Source: Feifania hominis
Lineage (GTDB): Bacteria; Bacillota; Clostridia; Oscillospirales; Feifaniaceae
Assembly (NCBI RefSeq): GCF_014384765.1
Contig: NZ_JACRSP010000001.1
Location: forward strand, 248,001 to 312,000
Length of the DNA: 64,000 nucleotides
Direction: 5' to 3'
In this document: positions 15,573-23,124 of the stretch, one piece after another
Numbering within the stretch: position 1 is the stretch's first letter
Layout: each line of letters opens with the position of its first letter
Translations under genes and position numbers: made by a program
Notes under the pieces: generated by a model
Database searches by the model: none
What the model was told of the DNA's origin: nothing
What the model saw: the letters and a program-made list of their open reading frames with translations, nothing else

Positions 15573-16442
15573 ATGAGTTACTATCTGACGCTTCTTTTCA
15601 ACGGCCTCACTTACGCGGGACTTCTGTTTGTCGTGTCGAGCGGACTGATGCTCATCTACGGGCTGATGCGTGTGGTCAATATGGCTCACGGCAGCATGTA
15701 TATTCTCGGTGCGATGATCGGCTATCTGGTCTACAAGGCAAACGGCAACAACTGGATGCTGGGCATTGTCTCGGCGGGTATCGCCATGGCGGTGATCTGC
15801 TTTCTGCTCGAGCTCACGGTTTTCAGCCGGGCGTTTAACAACGCCACTGCGGGTATCCTCATATCGCTTGGTATCAGCTGGATCATCATCGACATCTGCC
15901 TTGAGCTGACAAGAGGGGAGACCAAGACCTTCTCACCCGATGGATTTTTTCGCTCGACGTTCACCATTGGGGAACTGACCTATCCCATGTCGCGTATGTT
16001 CGTGCTGTTCTGCGCACTGGTCGAGTGCGTGATTCTGATGATTGTGCTGAAGAAGACCAGAATCGGCCAGATCATTCGCGCAGGCGTGGACGATCGGGAG
16101 ATCGTGTCGGCGCTCGGCATCAACATCCAGAGGGTGTTTCTCGGCGTGTTCACAGTCGCGGGGCTGCTCGTGGGTATCGGCGGCGTGCTCGGCGGCACCA
16201 TGGGCGGTTTCGATGTTGCGACTGCCTCCACCATGCAGATGTATGCGCTGATGGTGATCATCGTCGGCGGCCACAGCAACTTTGTGGGCACTGCCGTGGC
16301 TTCGCTGATCATCGGGCTGCTCGACAGCTTTACCATGGCCTTTGTGCCGAATTTCTCGTCTGTGATTGTCTTTATGGCCGTGATGCTCGTACTGATTTTG
16401 AAGCCCGGCGGCCTGTTTGGAAAGGAGGCGCGCTCGAGATGA
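15573..16442 (+). CDS. livH: Liv-type ABC transporter permease (LivH)
   Basis: A 289-residue membrane protein with about eight hydrophobic segments and the family-typical GLMLIYGLMRVVNMAHGSMY start. RAGVDDREIVSALGINIQRVF forms the cytoplasmic coupling loop that contacts the ATPases. Its stop overlaps the start of the partner permease by ATGA. It forms half of the membrane channel. Confidence 0.92.
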   Translation: MSYYLTLLFNGLTYAGLLFVVSSGLMLIYGLMRVVNMAHGSMYILGAMIGYLVYKANGNNWMLGIVSAGIAMAVICFLLELTVFSRAFNNATAGILISLGISWIIIDICLELTRGETKTFSPDGFFRSTFTIGELTYPMSRMFVLFCALVECVILMIVLKKTRIGQIIRAGVDDREIVSALGINIQRVFLGVFTVAGLLVGIGGVLGGTMGGFDVATASTMQMYALMVIIVGGHSNFVGTAVASLIIGLLDSFTMAFVPNFSSVIVFMAVMLVLILKPGGLFGKEARSR

Positions 16443-17431
16443 AAACTGGCGCAAACAGAGCGGTTCAGCTTGTGCTCCAGCTTGCGGCAACGGCAATTGC
16501 GATTGTTCTGCTGTGGCAGGCCCCGAGGTTTTTCAACAAATACTCCGTGTATCTGATCAGCCGCATCCTCTTTATGGGTCTGATGGCAATGAGTTTGAAT
16601 CTGCTGCTCGGATTCGGAGGGCTTGCCTCGCTTGCGCAGGGGGCCTTTGCCGGGATCGCGGGATACACTCTCGCCATCTGCCGGGTGGTCTACCACTGGA
16701 ACTATGCACAGTGCGTGCTGCTTGCGCTGCTGCTGGTGGCGCTGGTAGCCGGCTTCTTCGGCCTCTTTTCCATGCGCTGCAACGGCACGGCGTACATGAT
16801 GATGACGCTGGCGCTGGCAAACTTGGTGCATCTGTGTTCGCTGCAGTGGACCGATCTCACACGGGGCTACAACGGCATTGTCGGCATCCGTGGCCCCGAG
16901 CTCTTCGGTGTGAGCTACAGCAGCACACGCATGACTTTTTATCTCATCGCACTGGTGGTTCCCATCTGTTTCTTTCTGCTCAAACGCCTGACAAGTTCCC
17001 CCTACGGCATGGCGATTCAGGGCATGAGAGACAACAAAGTAAAAATGAGTTCCCTGGGCTTCAACGTGCGTCTGCTGCGGGTGACTCTCACCGTGATCAG
17101 CAGCCTGTTTGCCGGAATCGCCGGTATTCTCATGGCGAATTTCTACGCGACCATGGGCCCCGACAACGTGAGTGTGAATATGTCGATGATGTGCCTGTTC
17201 ATGGGCGTGCTCGGCGGGAGCCACAGCATCACCGGAGCTCTGGTGGGAACGGGTCTGTTTCTGGTGCTGGAAAACTATCTGAGCCAGTTCACGGTCTATG
17301 ATGACGCCATCCTCGGCGTGCTGTTTATTGTGGCGGTTTTTGTGATGCCAAATGGAATATTGGGTTTGCCCGTCTTCAAAAAGAAGTTTTGGAGAGGCCT
17401 GCGCGGCAAGCGGGCGGGAGGCGGAGCATGA
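16439..17431 (+). CDS. livM: Liv-type ABC transporter permease (LivM)
   Basis: This 330-residue partner permease carries LMAMSLNLLLGFGGLASLAQGAFAG, the LivM hallmark, and a coupling loop YGMAIQGMRDNKVKMSSLGFNV. It ends with a basic tail. It completes the importer with LivH. The stop overlaps the next start (ATGA), tying the importer tightly to the Tm-1-like gene that follows. Confidence 0.92.
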   Translation: MKTGANRAVQLVLQLAATAIAIVLLWQAPRFFNKYSVYLISRILFMGLMAMSLNLLLGFGGLASLAQGAFAGIAGYTLAICRVVYHWNYAQCVLLALLLVALVAGFFGLFSMRCNGTAYMMMTLALANLVHLCSLQWTDLTRGYNGIVGIRGPELFGVSYSSTRMTFYLIALVVPICFFLLKRLTSSPYGMAIQGMRDNKVKMSSLGFNVRLLRVTLTVISSLFAGIAGILMANFYATMGPDNVSVNMSMMCLFMGVLGGSHSITGALVGTGLFLVLENYLSQFTVYDDAILGVLFIVAVFVMPNGILGLPVFKKKFWRGLRGKRAGGGA

Positions 17432-18642
17432 AGACGATTGCCGTCATTGGAACCTTTGACACAAAGGCACAGGAGTACGGCTTTGTCATGGACCGTATGC
17501 GGGAGCATGGTGTAAGGCCCCTTGCCATTGACGTTGGCACACATAACGCTGCCCCGTCAGCGGTCGATATCACAAGCGCCGAGGTGGCGGCACTCGCGGG
17601 CACTCAGATCGAACGGCTGCACGGGCTCTCCCGTCAGGATGCTTTTTCCGCCATGCTCAAAGGCGCACAGCAGTGCGTCAAAGAGCTCCATGGCAGAGGG
17701 GAGATACAGGGCATCTTTGGCATGGGTGGCAGCGGCGGCACCACGCTCGCCTCGGCCGCCATGCGGACACTGCCCTTGGGCGTGCCGAAGCTTCTGGTCT
17801 CGACGCTGGCCGGAACGGCACGTATGGCCGACTATGTCGGCGGTACGGACATCATTGTCATGGGGTCGATCGTTGATATTTCGGGGCTCAACTCCATTAC
17901 GAAGATGATCTTTTCAAGAGCCGCCGGAGTCATTGCCGGCGCGGTGAACGGCGAATACAGGGAGCCCTCCGGGCATCGTCTGCGCATCGCCGCGTCCATG
18001 TACGGCGTCACCACTCCCGGTGTGACCTTTGCAAAGAGATACCTGGAGAGCAGAGGATATGAGGTCATCACCTTTCACGCAACCGGTTCCGGCGGCAGGG
18101 CCATGGAGCAGCTCATCCGAGAGGGCTTTTTCGACGGTGTCCTCGACATGACTCTGCCGGAAATCCATGCCCATGTGCTCGGCGTGCCGTCGAGTACGGC
18201 GGGACCGGAGCGCTGCGCGGGCGCAGCGCGGAAAGACATTCCTCAGGTTGTCTGCCCGGGTGGGATGGATATGTGTTCCACCACGGATTTCACGGGCTTT
18301 GAGGACCGCAGAGTCTACTGCCACAATACGACTCCGTCCCACTTCAGACCAAACGCGCGTGATATGGAACGATCGGGCGTCTATCTCGCGCAGCAGCTCA
18401 ACAAATCTCATGCGGACTGTGCGGTGTACCTGCCGTGCGGTGGCCTCTCGCTGGTTGACGTGCCCGGCGGGGCGACCTATGACCCGGAGGCCGATGAGAG
18501 CCTGTTTGAGGCGATCAAAAGCAATCTCGACCGGCGCGTGGAGCTGCATGAGTCGCCGCGCAACATCAACGACGAGAGTTTTGCACTTGAAATGGCGCAG
18601 AGGCTCGATGAGATGATGACACGGCGCTGCGCGTCGGAATAA
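17428..18642 (+). CDS. Tm-1-like ATP-binding domain protein (UPF0261)
   Basis: The 404-residue protein matches the UPF0261/Tm-1 N-terminal family. It opens with IAVIGTFDTKAQEYGFV, contains the GMGGSGGTTLASAAMRTLPLGVPKLLVSTLAG nucleotide-binding core near residue 100, and ends in VELHESPRNINDESFALEMA. In plants and many microbes this domain is fused to a C-terminal TIM barrel of the same family as the next two genes; here they are separate. The plant relative is the tomato Tm-1 virus resistance protein, but the native bacterial reaction is unknown. ATG 17428 overlaps livM, so the protein is expressed with the importer. Confidence 0.85.
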   Translation: MKTIAVIGTFDTKAQEYGFVMDRMREHGVRPLAIDVGTHNAAPSAVDITSAEVAALAGTQIERLHGLSRQDAFSAMLKGAQQCVKELHGRGEIQGIFGMGGSGGTTLASAAMRTLPLGVPKLLVSTLAGTARMADYVGGTDIIVMGSIVDISGLNSITKMIFSRAAGVIAGAVNGEYREPSGHRLRIAASMYGVTTPGVTFAKRYLESRGYEVITFHATGSGGRAMEQLIREGFFDGVLDMTLPEIHAHVLGVPSSTAGPERCAGAARKDIPQVVCPGGMDMCSTTDFTGFEDRRVYCHNTTPSHFRPNARDMERSGVYLAQQLNKSHADCAVYLPCGGLSLVDVPGGATYDPEADESLFEAIKSNLDRRVELHESPRNINDESFALEMAQRLDEMMTRRCASE

Positions 18643-18662
18643 AGGTAGAAAGAAGGGCAAAC

Positions 18663-19502
18663 ATGGCACGCATTCCAAAAGAGGAAATTCTCAGGCGCTT
18701 TCACGAACAGATCAGCAAAGGCATTCCCATCACGGGATCGGGAGCGGGAGTCGGTATCTCGGCAAAGTGCGCCGAGGCCGGTGGCGCTGATCTGATTATC
18801 ATCTACAATTCCGGGCGCTTTCGCATGGCGGGACGGGGCTCATCCTGCGGGCGGTTCGCATACAGCGACGCAAATCAGGTCGTACTGGATCTTGCAGGGG
18901 AAATTCTCTCCTGTGTCCATCATACGCCGGTCATTGCAGGGGTGCTCGCACTCGATCCCTACCGGGATATGGAGCGGTTTTTAGACGAGCTCGCACAGCT
19001 TGGCTTCTCCGGTGTACAGAACTTTCCGACAGTCGGCAACATCAATATGCCCTTGTTTTTAAAGAATCTTGAAGAGTCCGGCTATGACTATGAGCGTGAG
19101 GTTGAAATGATCCGCCTTGCAAACCGGCTCGGCCTGCTCACAACGCCCTACTGCTTTACGACGGAACAGGCCAGGCGCATGGCTGACACTGGAACCGATA
19201 TCGTCGTTGCCCACATGGGACTGACGACAAAAGGGCTCATAGGTGCTGCCGAGGCCAACGATCTGGACGCCTGTGTGGAGAAGATCGGGCTGATCGCGCG
19301 CGCCGCGAAAGAGGTCAATCCGGACGTCCTTGTCATCAGCCACGGCGGCTCGGTCTCAGAGCCGCAGGATGCGCAGTACATCTACGAGAGAGTCCCTGAG
19401 ACGGTCGGCTTTTACGGGGCTTCTTCCGCCGAGCGAATTCCGACTGAGAATGCTCTCATCCCCGCGGTAAGGGCATTCAAGGCCATTACAATCAGGAGGT
19501 GA
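18663..19502 (+). CDS. PEP hydrolase/TIM-barrel signal-transduction family protein, copy 1
   Basis: This 279-residue protein matches the phosphoenolpyruvate hydrolase-like TIM-barrel family. The canonical motif IIIYNSGRFRMAGRGS lies at about residues 45-60. GVQNFPTVG, HMGLTTKG and SHGGSVSEP fall on later barrel strands, and FYGASSAERIP is near the end. The fold resembles PEP mutase/isocitrate lyase, but no reaction is established for these stand-alone bacterial forms. GTAGAAAGAAGG precedes the ATG. The next gene starts five bases after its stop and is a diverged paralogue, suggesting a paired or heteromeric enzyme. Confidence 0.82.
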   Translation: MARIPKEEILRRFHEQISKGIPITGSGAGVGISAKCAEAGGADLIIIYNSGRFRMAGRGSSCGRFAYSDANQVVLDLAGEILSCVHHTPVIAGVLALDPYRDMERFLDELAQLGFSGVQNFPTVGNINMPLFLKNLEESGYDYEREVEMIRLANRLGLLTTPYCFTTEQARRMADTGTDIVVAHMGLTTKGLIGAAEANDLDACVEKIGLIARAAKEVNPDVLVISHGGSVSEPQDAQYIYERVPETVGFYGASSAERIPTENALIPAVRAFKAITIRR

Positions 19503-19507
19503 GTGAA

Positions 19508-20347
19508 ATGGGAAAGGTCAGCAGAGAGGTTCTGCTTCACCGTGTGGCAAAGCTCAAGGCCGAGAACCGTGCGATCATCGCAACGGGTGCGGGAATCGGA
19601 ATTACGGCACGCTGCCAGGAAGTTGCAGGAAGTGATTTGATTCTGGTCGATATGGCTGCACGGATGCGGATGGCGGGCTTTGGCGCCATGAGTGCAAATT
19701 TTGCCGTCAAACGGGCCAACAGTCTGATTGCGGAGCTCGCGCCGGAAATTTTGCCCATAGTAGAGCACACGCCGGTTCTTGCAGGAGTCGCTGCGACCGA
19801 GCCGTTTGCTGATATCAGACAGACGATTCGTGAGTGCAGCGAGTGCGGTTACAGCGGTGTGTTCAACTCACCGTCAGTCGGCTGGAACGACAGCTTCAAT
19901 GCCAAGAATCTCACCAGAGTCGGGTTGGGCTACGACCGTGAGATAGAGCTGATTGCAGTTGCACACGGAGAAAATCTGATTACGCTTGCCCGCTGCTATG
20001 ATGCGTGGCAGGCAGGAGAGATGGCCCGTGCCGGCGCCGACTTTATCGTCGCAGATCTCGGACCTACGGCGGGTGGCCTTTCGGGCGTCAAAACGACACT
20101 CGATCATGATGAAATTCGCAAACTCACCGAGTCCATCGTTCGGGCAGCGCGCGGGGAAAACGAATCTGTCACGGTTCTCTGTACAGGCGGTCCGCTGGCC
20201 GCCCCGCGGGAAGTTGAGCTATTGCTCAACAGCATTGCGGGCCTTGACGGCTTCTATGGAGGCTCAGCCACGGACTCTATCCCCATGGAGCAGGGCATCA
20301 TCTCAGTTGCGCAGGGATTTAAACAGACCAGACTTTACGGTTTTTAA
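19508..20347 (+). CDS. PEP hydrolase/TIM-barrel family protein, copy 2 (diverged)
   Basis: A 279-residue paralogue of the preceding gene, aligned end to end by eye. It keeps the MRMAGFGAMSANFA and PSVGWNDSFNAKNL segments and the FYGGSATDSIP end. The NSGR motif of copy 1 is replaced by MAAR, and HMGLTTKG by DLGPTAGG. Changes at these positions suggest altered or lost catalysis, or a different ligand. ATG 19508 is chosen because AGGAGG (19494-19499) overlaps the alternative GTG 19499. It is the last gene of the operon, followed by a terminator. Confidence 0.8.
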   Translation: MGKVSREVLLHRVAKLKAENRAIIATGAGIGITARCQEVAGSDLILVDMAARMRMAGFGAMSANFAVKRANSLIAELAPEILPIVEHTPVLAGVAATEPFADIRQTIRECSECGYSGVFNSPSVGWNDSFNAKNLTRVGLGYDREIELIAVAHGENLITLARCYDAWQAGEMARAGADFIVADLGPTAGGLSGVKTTLDHDEIRKLTESIVRAARGENESVTVLCTGGPLAAPREVELLLNSIAGLDGFYGGSATDSIPMEQGIISVAQGFKQTRLYGF

Positions 20348-20359
20348 AGCACAGAGAGA

Positions 20360-20398
20360 GGCGGGGCGATTTGCCTGTTGGCAATCGCCCTGCCTTTT
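20360..20398 (+). terminator. Operon terminator
   Basis: GGCGGGGCGATTTGCC pairs with GGCAATCGCCCTGCC (one bulge and one G-T pair) around TGTT, followed by TTTTG. Confidence 0.85.
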
Positions 20399-20437
20399 GA
20401 ATGCCATAATTTGGACCGTTTGATAAAAGGAAACACT

Positions 20438-20836
20438 TTTAGCTGAGAATCCTCCGCAAGGCGGGGATTCGTGACATAAGGGAGTTCTTGTACGTGCGCT
20501 TTTGCCCTCCCGACGAAACCGAAGTTTCGTCGGGAAAAGGAAGAAATCCGTTCGGCTAAGAAGCCTCGCCGCAAGGCGGGGATTCGTGCCATAAGGGAGT
20601 TCTTTTACGTGCTCTTATCCTCCCGACGAAACCGAAGTTTCGTCGGGAAAAGGAAGAAATCCGTTCGGCTAAGAAGCCTCGCCGCAAGGCGGGGATTCGT
20701 GCCATGAGGGAGTTCTTATACGTGCTTTTGTCTCCCGACGAAACAGAAGTTTCGTCGGGAAAAGGAAGAAGAACCCCGTTCGGCTAAGAAGCCTCGCCGC
20801 AAGGCGGGGATTCGTGCCATAAGGGGTTCTTCTGAC
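20438..20836. repeat. Tandem repeat of about 113-115 bp, ~3.5 copies
   Basis: Copies start near 20438, 20551, 20664 and 20779; the last is cut by the tRNA-Arg gene. Each unit holds two hairpins: CCTCGCC-GCAA-GGCGGGG and CCCGACGAAAC-CGAA-GTTTCGTCGGG. On the minus strand the second has a UUCG tetraloop closed by C-G (copy C carries a one-base loop change). Short open frames through it are spurious. The array sits directly 3' of the minus-strand tRNA. It contains no spacers, so it is not CRISPR. Confidence 0.85.
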
Positions 20837-20837
20837 G

Positions 20838-20914
20838 TGGTACGCCCGACAGAATTCGAATCTGCGACCTTTGGAGTCGGAGTCCAACGCTCTATCCAGC
20901 TGAGCTACGGGCGC
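20838..20914 (-). tRNA. tRNA-Arg (anticodon CCG)
   Basis: The reverse strand folds as a 77-nt cloverleaf with acceptor GCGCCCG/CGGGCGT (a G-U first pair), discriminator A and encoded CCA. The D-arm is AGCTCAGCTGGATAGAGC, the anticodon stem-loop is TTGGA-CTCCGAC-TCCAA, and the T-loop contains TTCGAAT. The anticodon CCG reads the CGG arginine codon. A minus-strand promoter with TTGACG and TACTAT at 17-base spacing lies just upstream. Confidence 0.95.
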
Positions 20915-20935
20915 ATATGGGGTTGCTCAATTATA

Positions 20936-20964
20936 GTAACATCAACCGCCGCCGCCGTCAAGCG
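20936..20964 (-). promoter_or_regulatory. Promoter of tRNA-Arg
   Basis: On the minus strand TTGACG, a GCGGCGGCGG-rich spacer of 17 and TACTAT (overlapping TATAAT) lie about 20 bases upstream of the tRNA 5' end. Edges are approximate. Confidence 0.6.
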
Positions 20965-21002
20965 GACAGAGAGAAATTCTGTCACGCGTTTGTCTGCTGT
21001 GC

Positions 21003-21008
21003 TATAAT
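21003..21008 (+). promoter_or_regulatory. -10 box of the NUDIX/DivIVA region
   Basis: A perfect TATAAT is 29 bases before the NUDIX start codon. The best -35 (CTGTCA at 18-base spacing) is weak. Confidence 0.5.
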
Positions 21009-21037
21009 AGACGACAGTGAGACAGGAGGAATGGAAC

Positions 21038-21655
21038 ATGAGCGAAGAACAGCTCTTTCTTTTGGATGAAAAGCTGCGCCCCTGCGGCAGCGCACCACGC
21101 AGCGAGGCGCACCGCAGGGGCCTTTTGCACCTGGTGGTGCACTGCTGGATCTGCGAGCACACGCCGGACGGCATATGGCTCTACTTTCAGCAACGCGCCC
21201 ACACGAAAAATGATTTTCCCGACTACTATGATCTTGCAGTCGCCGGTCATGTCTCGGCCGGAGAGGAACCTCTCGACGCGATGTGTCGCGAGATTGAAGA
21301 GGAGGCGGGACTGCACATACAAAAGAGTGATTTGATCGAGATCGGCTCCACGCTTGAGACGATACAAAAGGGGCCATTTTACGACCGTGAATATGCGCAG
21401 ATCTATCTTTTGGAAAAACCGGCCGAGCCGTTTGCACCCGGGGAAGAGGTCGCGCAGATGGTGCGTGTCAAGCTCGAGGAGTGCTGCCGCCGGGAGCTGG
21501 AGGGGGCGTCTGCCGTCACGGCCTACCGCATGACGGGAGAGGCTTTGACCCTCGCCGCGGAACAGTGGTGCAGCCACCCGGGAGAGCTTGAGCGGGTTGT
21601 ATTGCCCGCGCTCAAGCGGTACCAGTTTCCTATTTTCAAACAGAGACTGTTATGA
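21038..21655 (+). CDS. NUDIX hydrolase
   Basis: The 205-residue protein has a perfect Nudix box at about residues 75-97: G-x5-E-x7-REIEEEAG-L, the Mg-binding and catalytic helix that splits nucleoside diphosphates linked to X. Upstream HLVVHCWI and WLYFQQRAHTKNDFPDYYDLAVAGHV resemble the isopentenyl-diphosphate-isomerase-like Nudix group. That group contains many unassigned pyrophosphatases, so the substrate is not predicted. CAGGAGG precedes ATG 21038. Confidence 0.9.
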   Translation: MSEEQLFLLDEKLRPCGSAPRSEAHRRGLLHLVVHCWICEHTPDGIWLYFQQRAHTKNDFPDYYDLAVAGHVSAGEEPLDAMCREIEEEAGLHIQKSDLIEIGSTLETIQKGPFYDREYAQIYLLEKPAEPFAPGEEVAQMVRVKLEECCRRELEGASAVTAYRMTGEALTLAAEQWCSHPGELERVVLPALKRYQFPIFKQRLL

Positions 21656-21694
21656 TATACTACTAAAAAGAAAGAAAATCAGGGGGGCTGCGCT

Positions 21695-22387
21695 TTGGAG
21701 GGGAAACTGTTTCGCACTTCTGTGGGCGGATACAACAAAAAGGATGTCCACGACTGTATTGAGGAGCTCAACGGAAGACTGCGCACACTTCAAAACGAAG
21801 CCAAGGCCGGTGAAAAGACGCTAATGGAGGCCAGGAAGCGCGCCGAGGAGCTCGAGCGCCGCGAGGCGGATATCACAGCCGAGCGCGCGCAGTTTGAGCG
21901 CCGCATTGCGGAACTTGAGCAGCAGCTGCAAACGGTGACGGCGGAGAAGACCCGCCTGTCCGAGAGCTTTGACGCCGTGCGCCGGGTCAACGGCGAGTAC
22001 ACGGCTAAAATTTCCGAGAGAGAACGCACCTGCGCCGCGCTGCGGGAGAAGCTCGATCAGTTTGACCGCGCCAGAACCACGGCGGAGGATATTTTACTCA
22101 AGGCAAAAAAGGAGGCCGACGACATTGTCGATACGGCCATTACCAGCGCAAACGAAATCAAGACAAAACTGATTAACGAAATTCGGGATTGCCAGGACGT
22201 CTTTGAAAACGTCAAGCAGCAGGTCAATTATGCGCGCCGGGAGACCCTCAAGAACATTGAAGCCGCGCGCTGCGCCATGCTCCAGATGGACGGCTTTCTG
22301 GACAAGATCGCGGTGGACAGCCTGCTCTGCCGGGATCCCGGCACCATAGCGCTCACAAAGCAGGATCTGCCGGACAAAGAAATCTAA
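21695..22387 (+). CDS. DivIVA-domain coiled-coil protein
   Basis: This 230-residue protein begins with the DivIVA lipid-binding signature LFRTSVGGYNKKDVHDCIEELN. It continues as a long charged coiled coil rich in E, R, A and K (about residues 25-185) with a short C-terminal tail. DivIVA proteins mark curved membrane at poles and septa and recruit division or sporulation factors. The start is TTG 21695, with AGGGGGG about nine bases upstream. It is shorter in linker than classical DivIVA, so it may be a SepIVA/GpsB-like paralogue. A fumarase-type gene follows after 20 bases. Confidence 0.82.
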   Translation: MEGKLFRTSVGGYNKKDVHDCIEELNGRLRTLQNEAKAGEKTLMEARKRAEELERREADITAERAQFERRIAELEQQLQTVTAEKTRLSESFDAVRRVNGEYTAKISERERTCAALREKLDQFDRARTTAEDILLKAKKEADDIVDTAITSANEIKTKLINEIRDCQDVFENVKQQVNYARRETLKNIEAARCAMLQMDGFLDKIAVDSLLCRDPGTIALTKQDLPDKEI

Positions 22388-22407
22388 GCGAGAAGAAGGG
22401 TTGACAG

Positions 22408-22959
22408 ATGGAATACCATATCCGAGTGGAGCAGCTGCCCGAGAGGGCGCCCGCGCTGCGTGCGGGCGACATGGTCTACCTGAGCGGGACGATCTACACC
22501 TCGCGTGATGCGGCGCACAAGCGGCTCATGGCCATGCACGAAAAGGGCGAGCCATTTCCGTTTGAAATGAAAGGGGCTGTCATCTACTACGCCGGCCCTA
22601 CGCCGACAAAGCCGGGAGATGTCATCGGCTCCTGCGGGCCGACGACCTCGAGCCGAATGGATCCCTTTGCACCCACGCTGCTCGACTGCGGTCTGATTGG
22701 CATGATCGGCAAGGGGAAGAGAAGCGCCGAGGTGATCGAGGCCATCCGGCGCAACCGGGCGGTTTACTTTTGCGCCATCGGCGGGGCGGGCGCGCTCGCG
22801 GCGAAAAAGATCAAAAAGCTCGATGTCATCGCCTTCCCCGAGCTTGGCTGCGAGTCGGCAAAGCGCCTTGAGGTGGAGGAGTTTCCCGTGACGGTCGCCA
22901 TAGACTGTGTGGGCGGCAACATTTTTGAGACGGGGGCGCAGCAGTACCGCACCCTGTGA
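22408..22959 (+). CDS. Class I fumarate hydratase / tartrate dehydratase type beta subunit
   Basis: The 183-residue protein matches the full C-terminal beta domain of class I [4Fe-4S] hydro-lyases. MVYLSGTIYTSRDAAHKRL, IYYAGPTPTKPGDVIGSCGPTTSSRMD, GMIGKGKRS and CAIGGAGALAAKKI are visible. In two-subunit enzymes the alpha subunit carries the iron-sulfur cysteines and lies next door; none is in this window. It may partner with an alpha subunit encoded elsewhere. GAAGAAGGG precedes the ATG and a strong terminator follows. Fumarase and L-tartrate dehydratase cannot be separated from this half. Confidence 0.85.
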   Translation: MEYHIRVEQLPERAPALRAGDMVYLSGTIYTSRDAAHKRLMAMHEKGEPFPFEMKGAVIYYAGPTPTKPGDVIGSCGPTTSSRMDPFAPTLLDCGLIGMIGKGKRSAEVIEAIRRNRAVYFCAIGGAGALAAKKIKKLDVIAFPELGCESAKRLEVEEFPVTVAIDCVGGNIFETGAQQYRTL

Positions 22960-22974
22960 GATGAGGGACTTCAG

Positions 22975-23010
22975 GCCAGATTTCCGCGTCGGCGGGAATC
23001 TGGCTTTTTT
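22975..23010 (+). terminator. Terminator after the fumarase-type gene
   Basis: GCCAGATTTCCGC pairs with GCGGGAATCTGGC (one G-T pair) around GTCG and is followed by TTTTTT. Confidence 0.9.
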
Positions 23011-23020
23011 CTGTCAAATA

Positions 23021-23038
23021 TGTTAATTTTCTGTTAAT
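23021..23038 (+). promoter_or_regulatory. Direct repeat TGTTAAT x2 upstream of the activase promoter
   Basis: TGTTAAT occurs at 23021 and 23032, one helical turn apart, about 15 bases upstream of the -35 box. It could be a regulator site; none is assigned. Confidence 0.3.
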
Positions 23039-23052
23039 ATTGGGGCCTTTGG

Positions 23053-23081
23053 TTTACAATTTGTCGTATTTTCACTAAAAT
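23053..23081 (+). promoter_or_regulatory. Promoter of the dehydratase activase operon
   Basis: TTTACA (23053-23058) and TAAAAT (23076-23081) are 17 bases apart, 44 bases before the start codon. Confidence 0.65.
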
Positions 23082-23124
23082 AGTAATCAATATTTGTACA
23101 TTGTATGGTAAAGAAGGTACTGTC

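Noticed and set aside
15980..17224. A His-rich 414-codon minus-strand frame
   Set aside because: It is the shadow of livH/livM; the His runs come from antisense of hydrophobic codons.
20438..20836. CRISPR array
   Set aside because: Units abut each other with no unique spacers, the period is 113-115 bp, and there are no cas genes.
20344..20887. Two short minus-strand frames in the tandem repeat near tRNA-Arg
   Set aside because: They only translate the repeated hairpin units and have no ribosome site.
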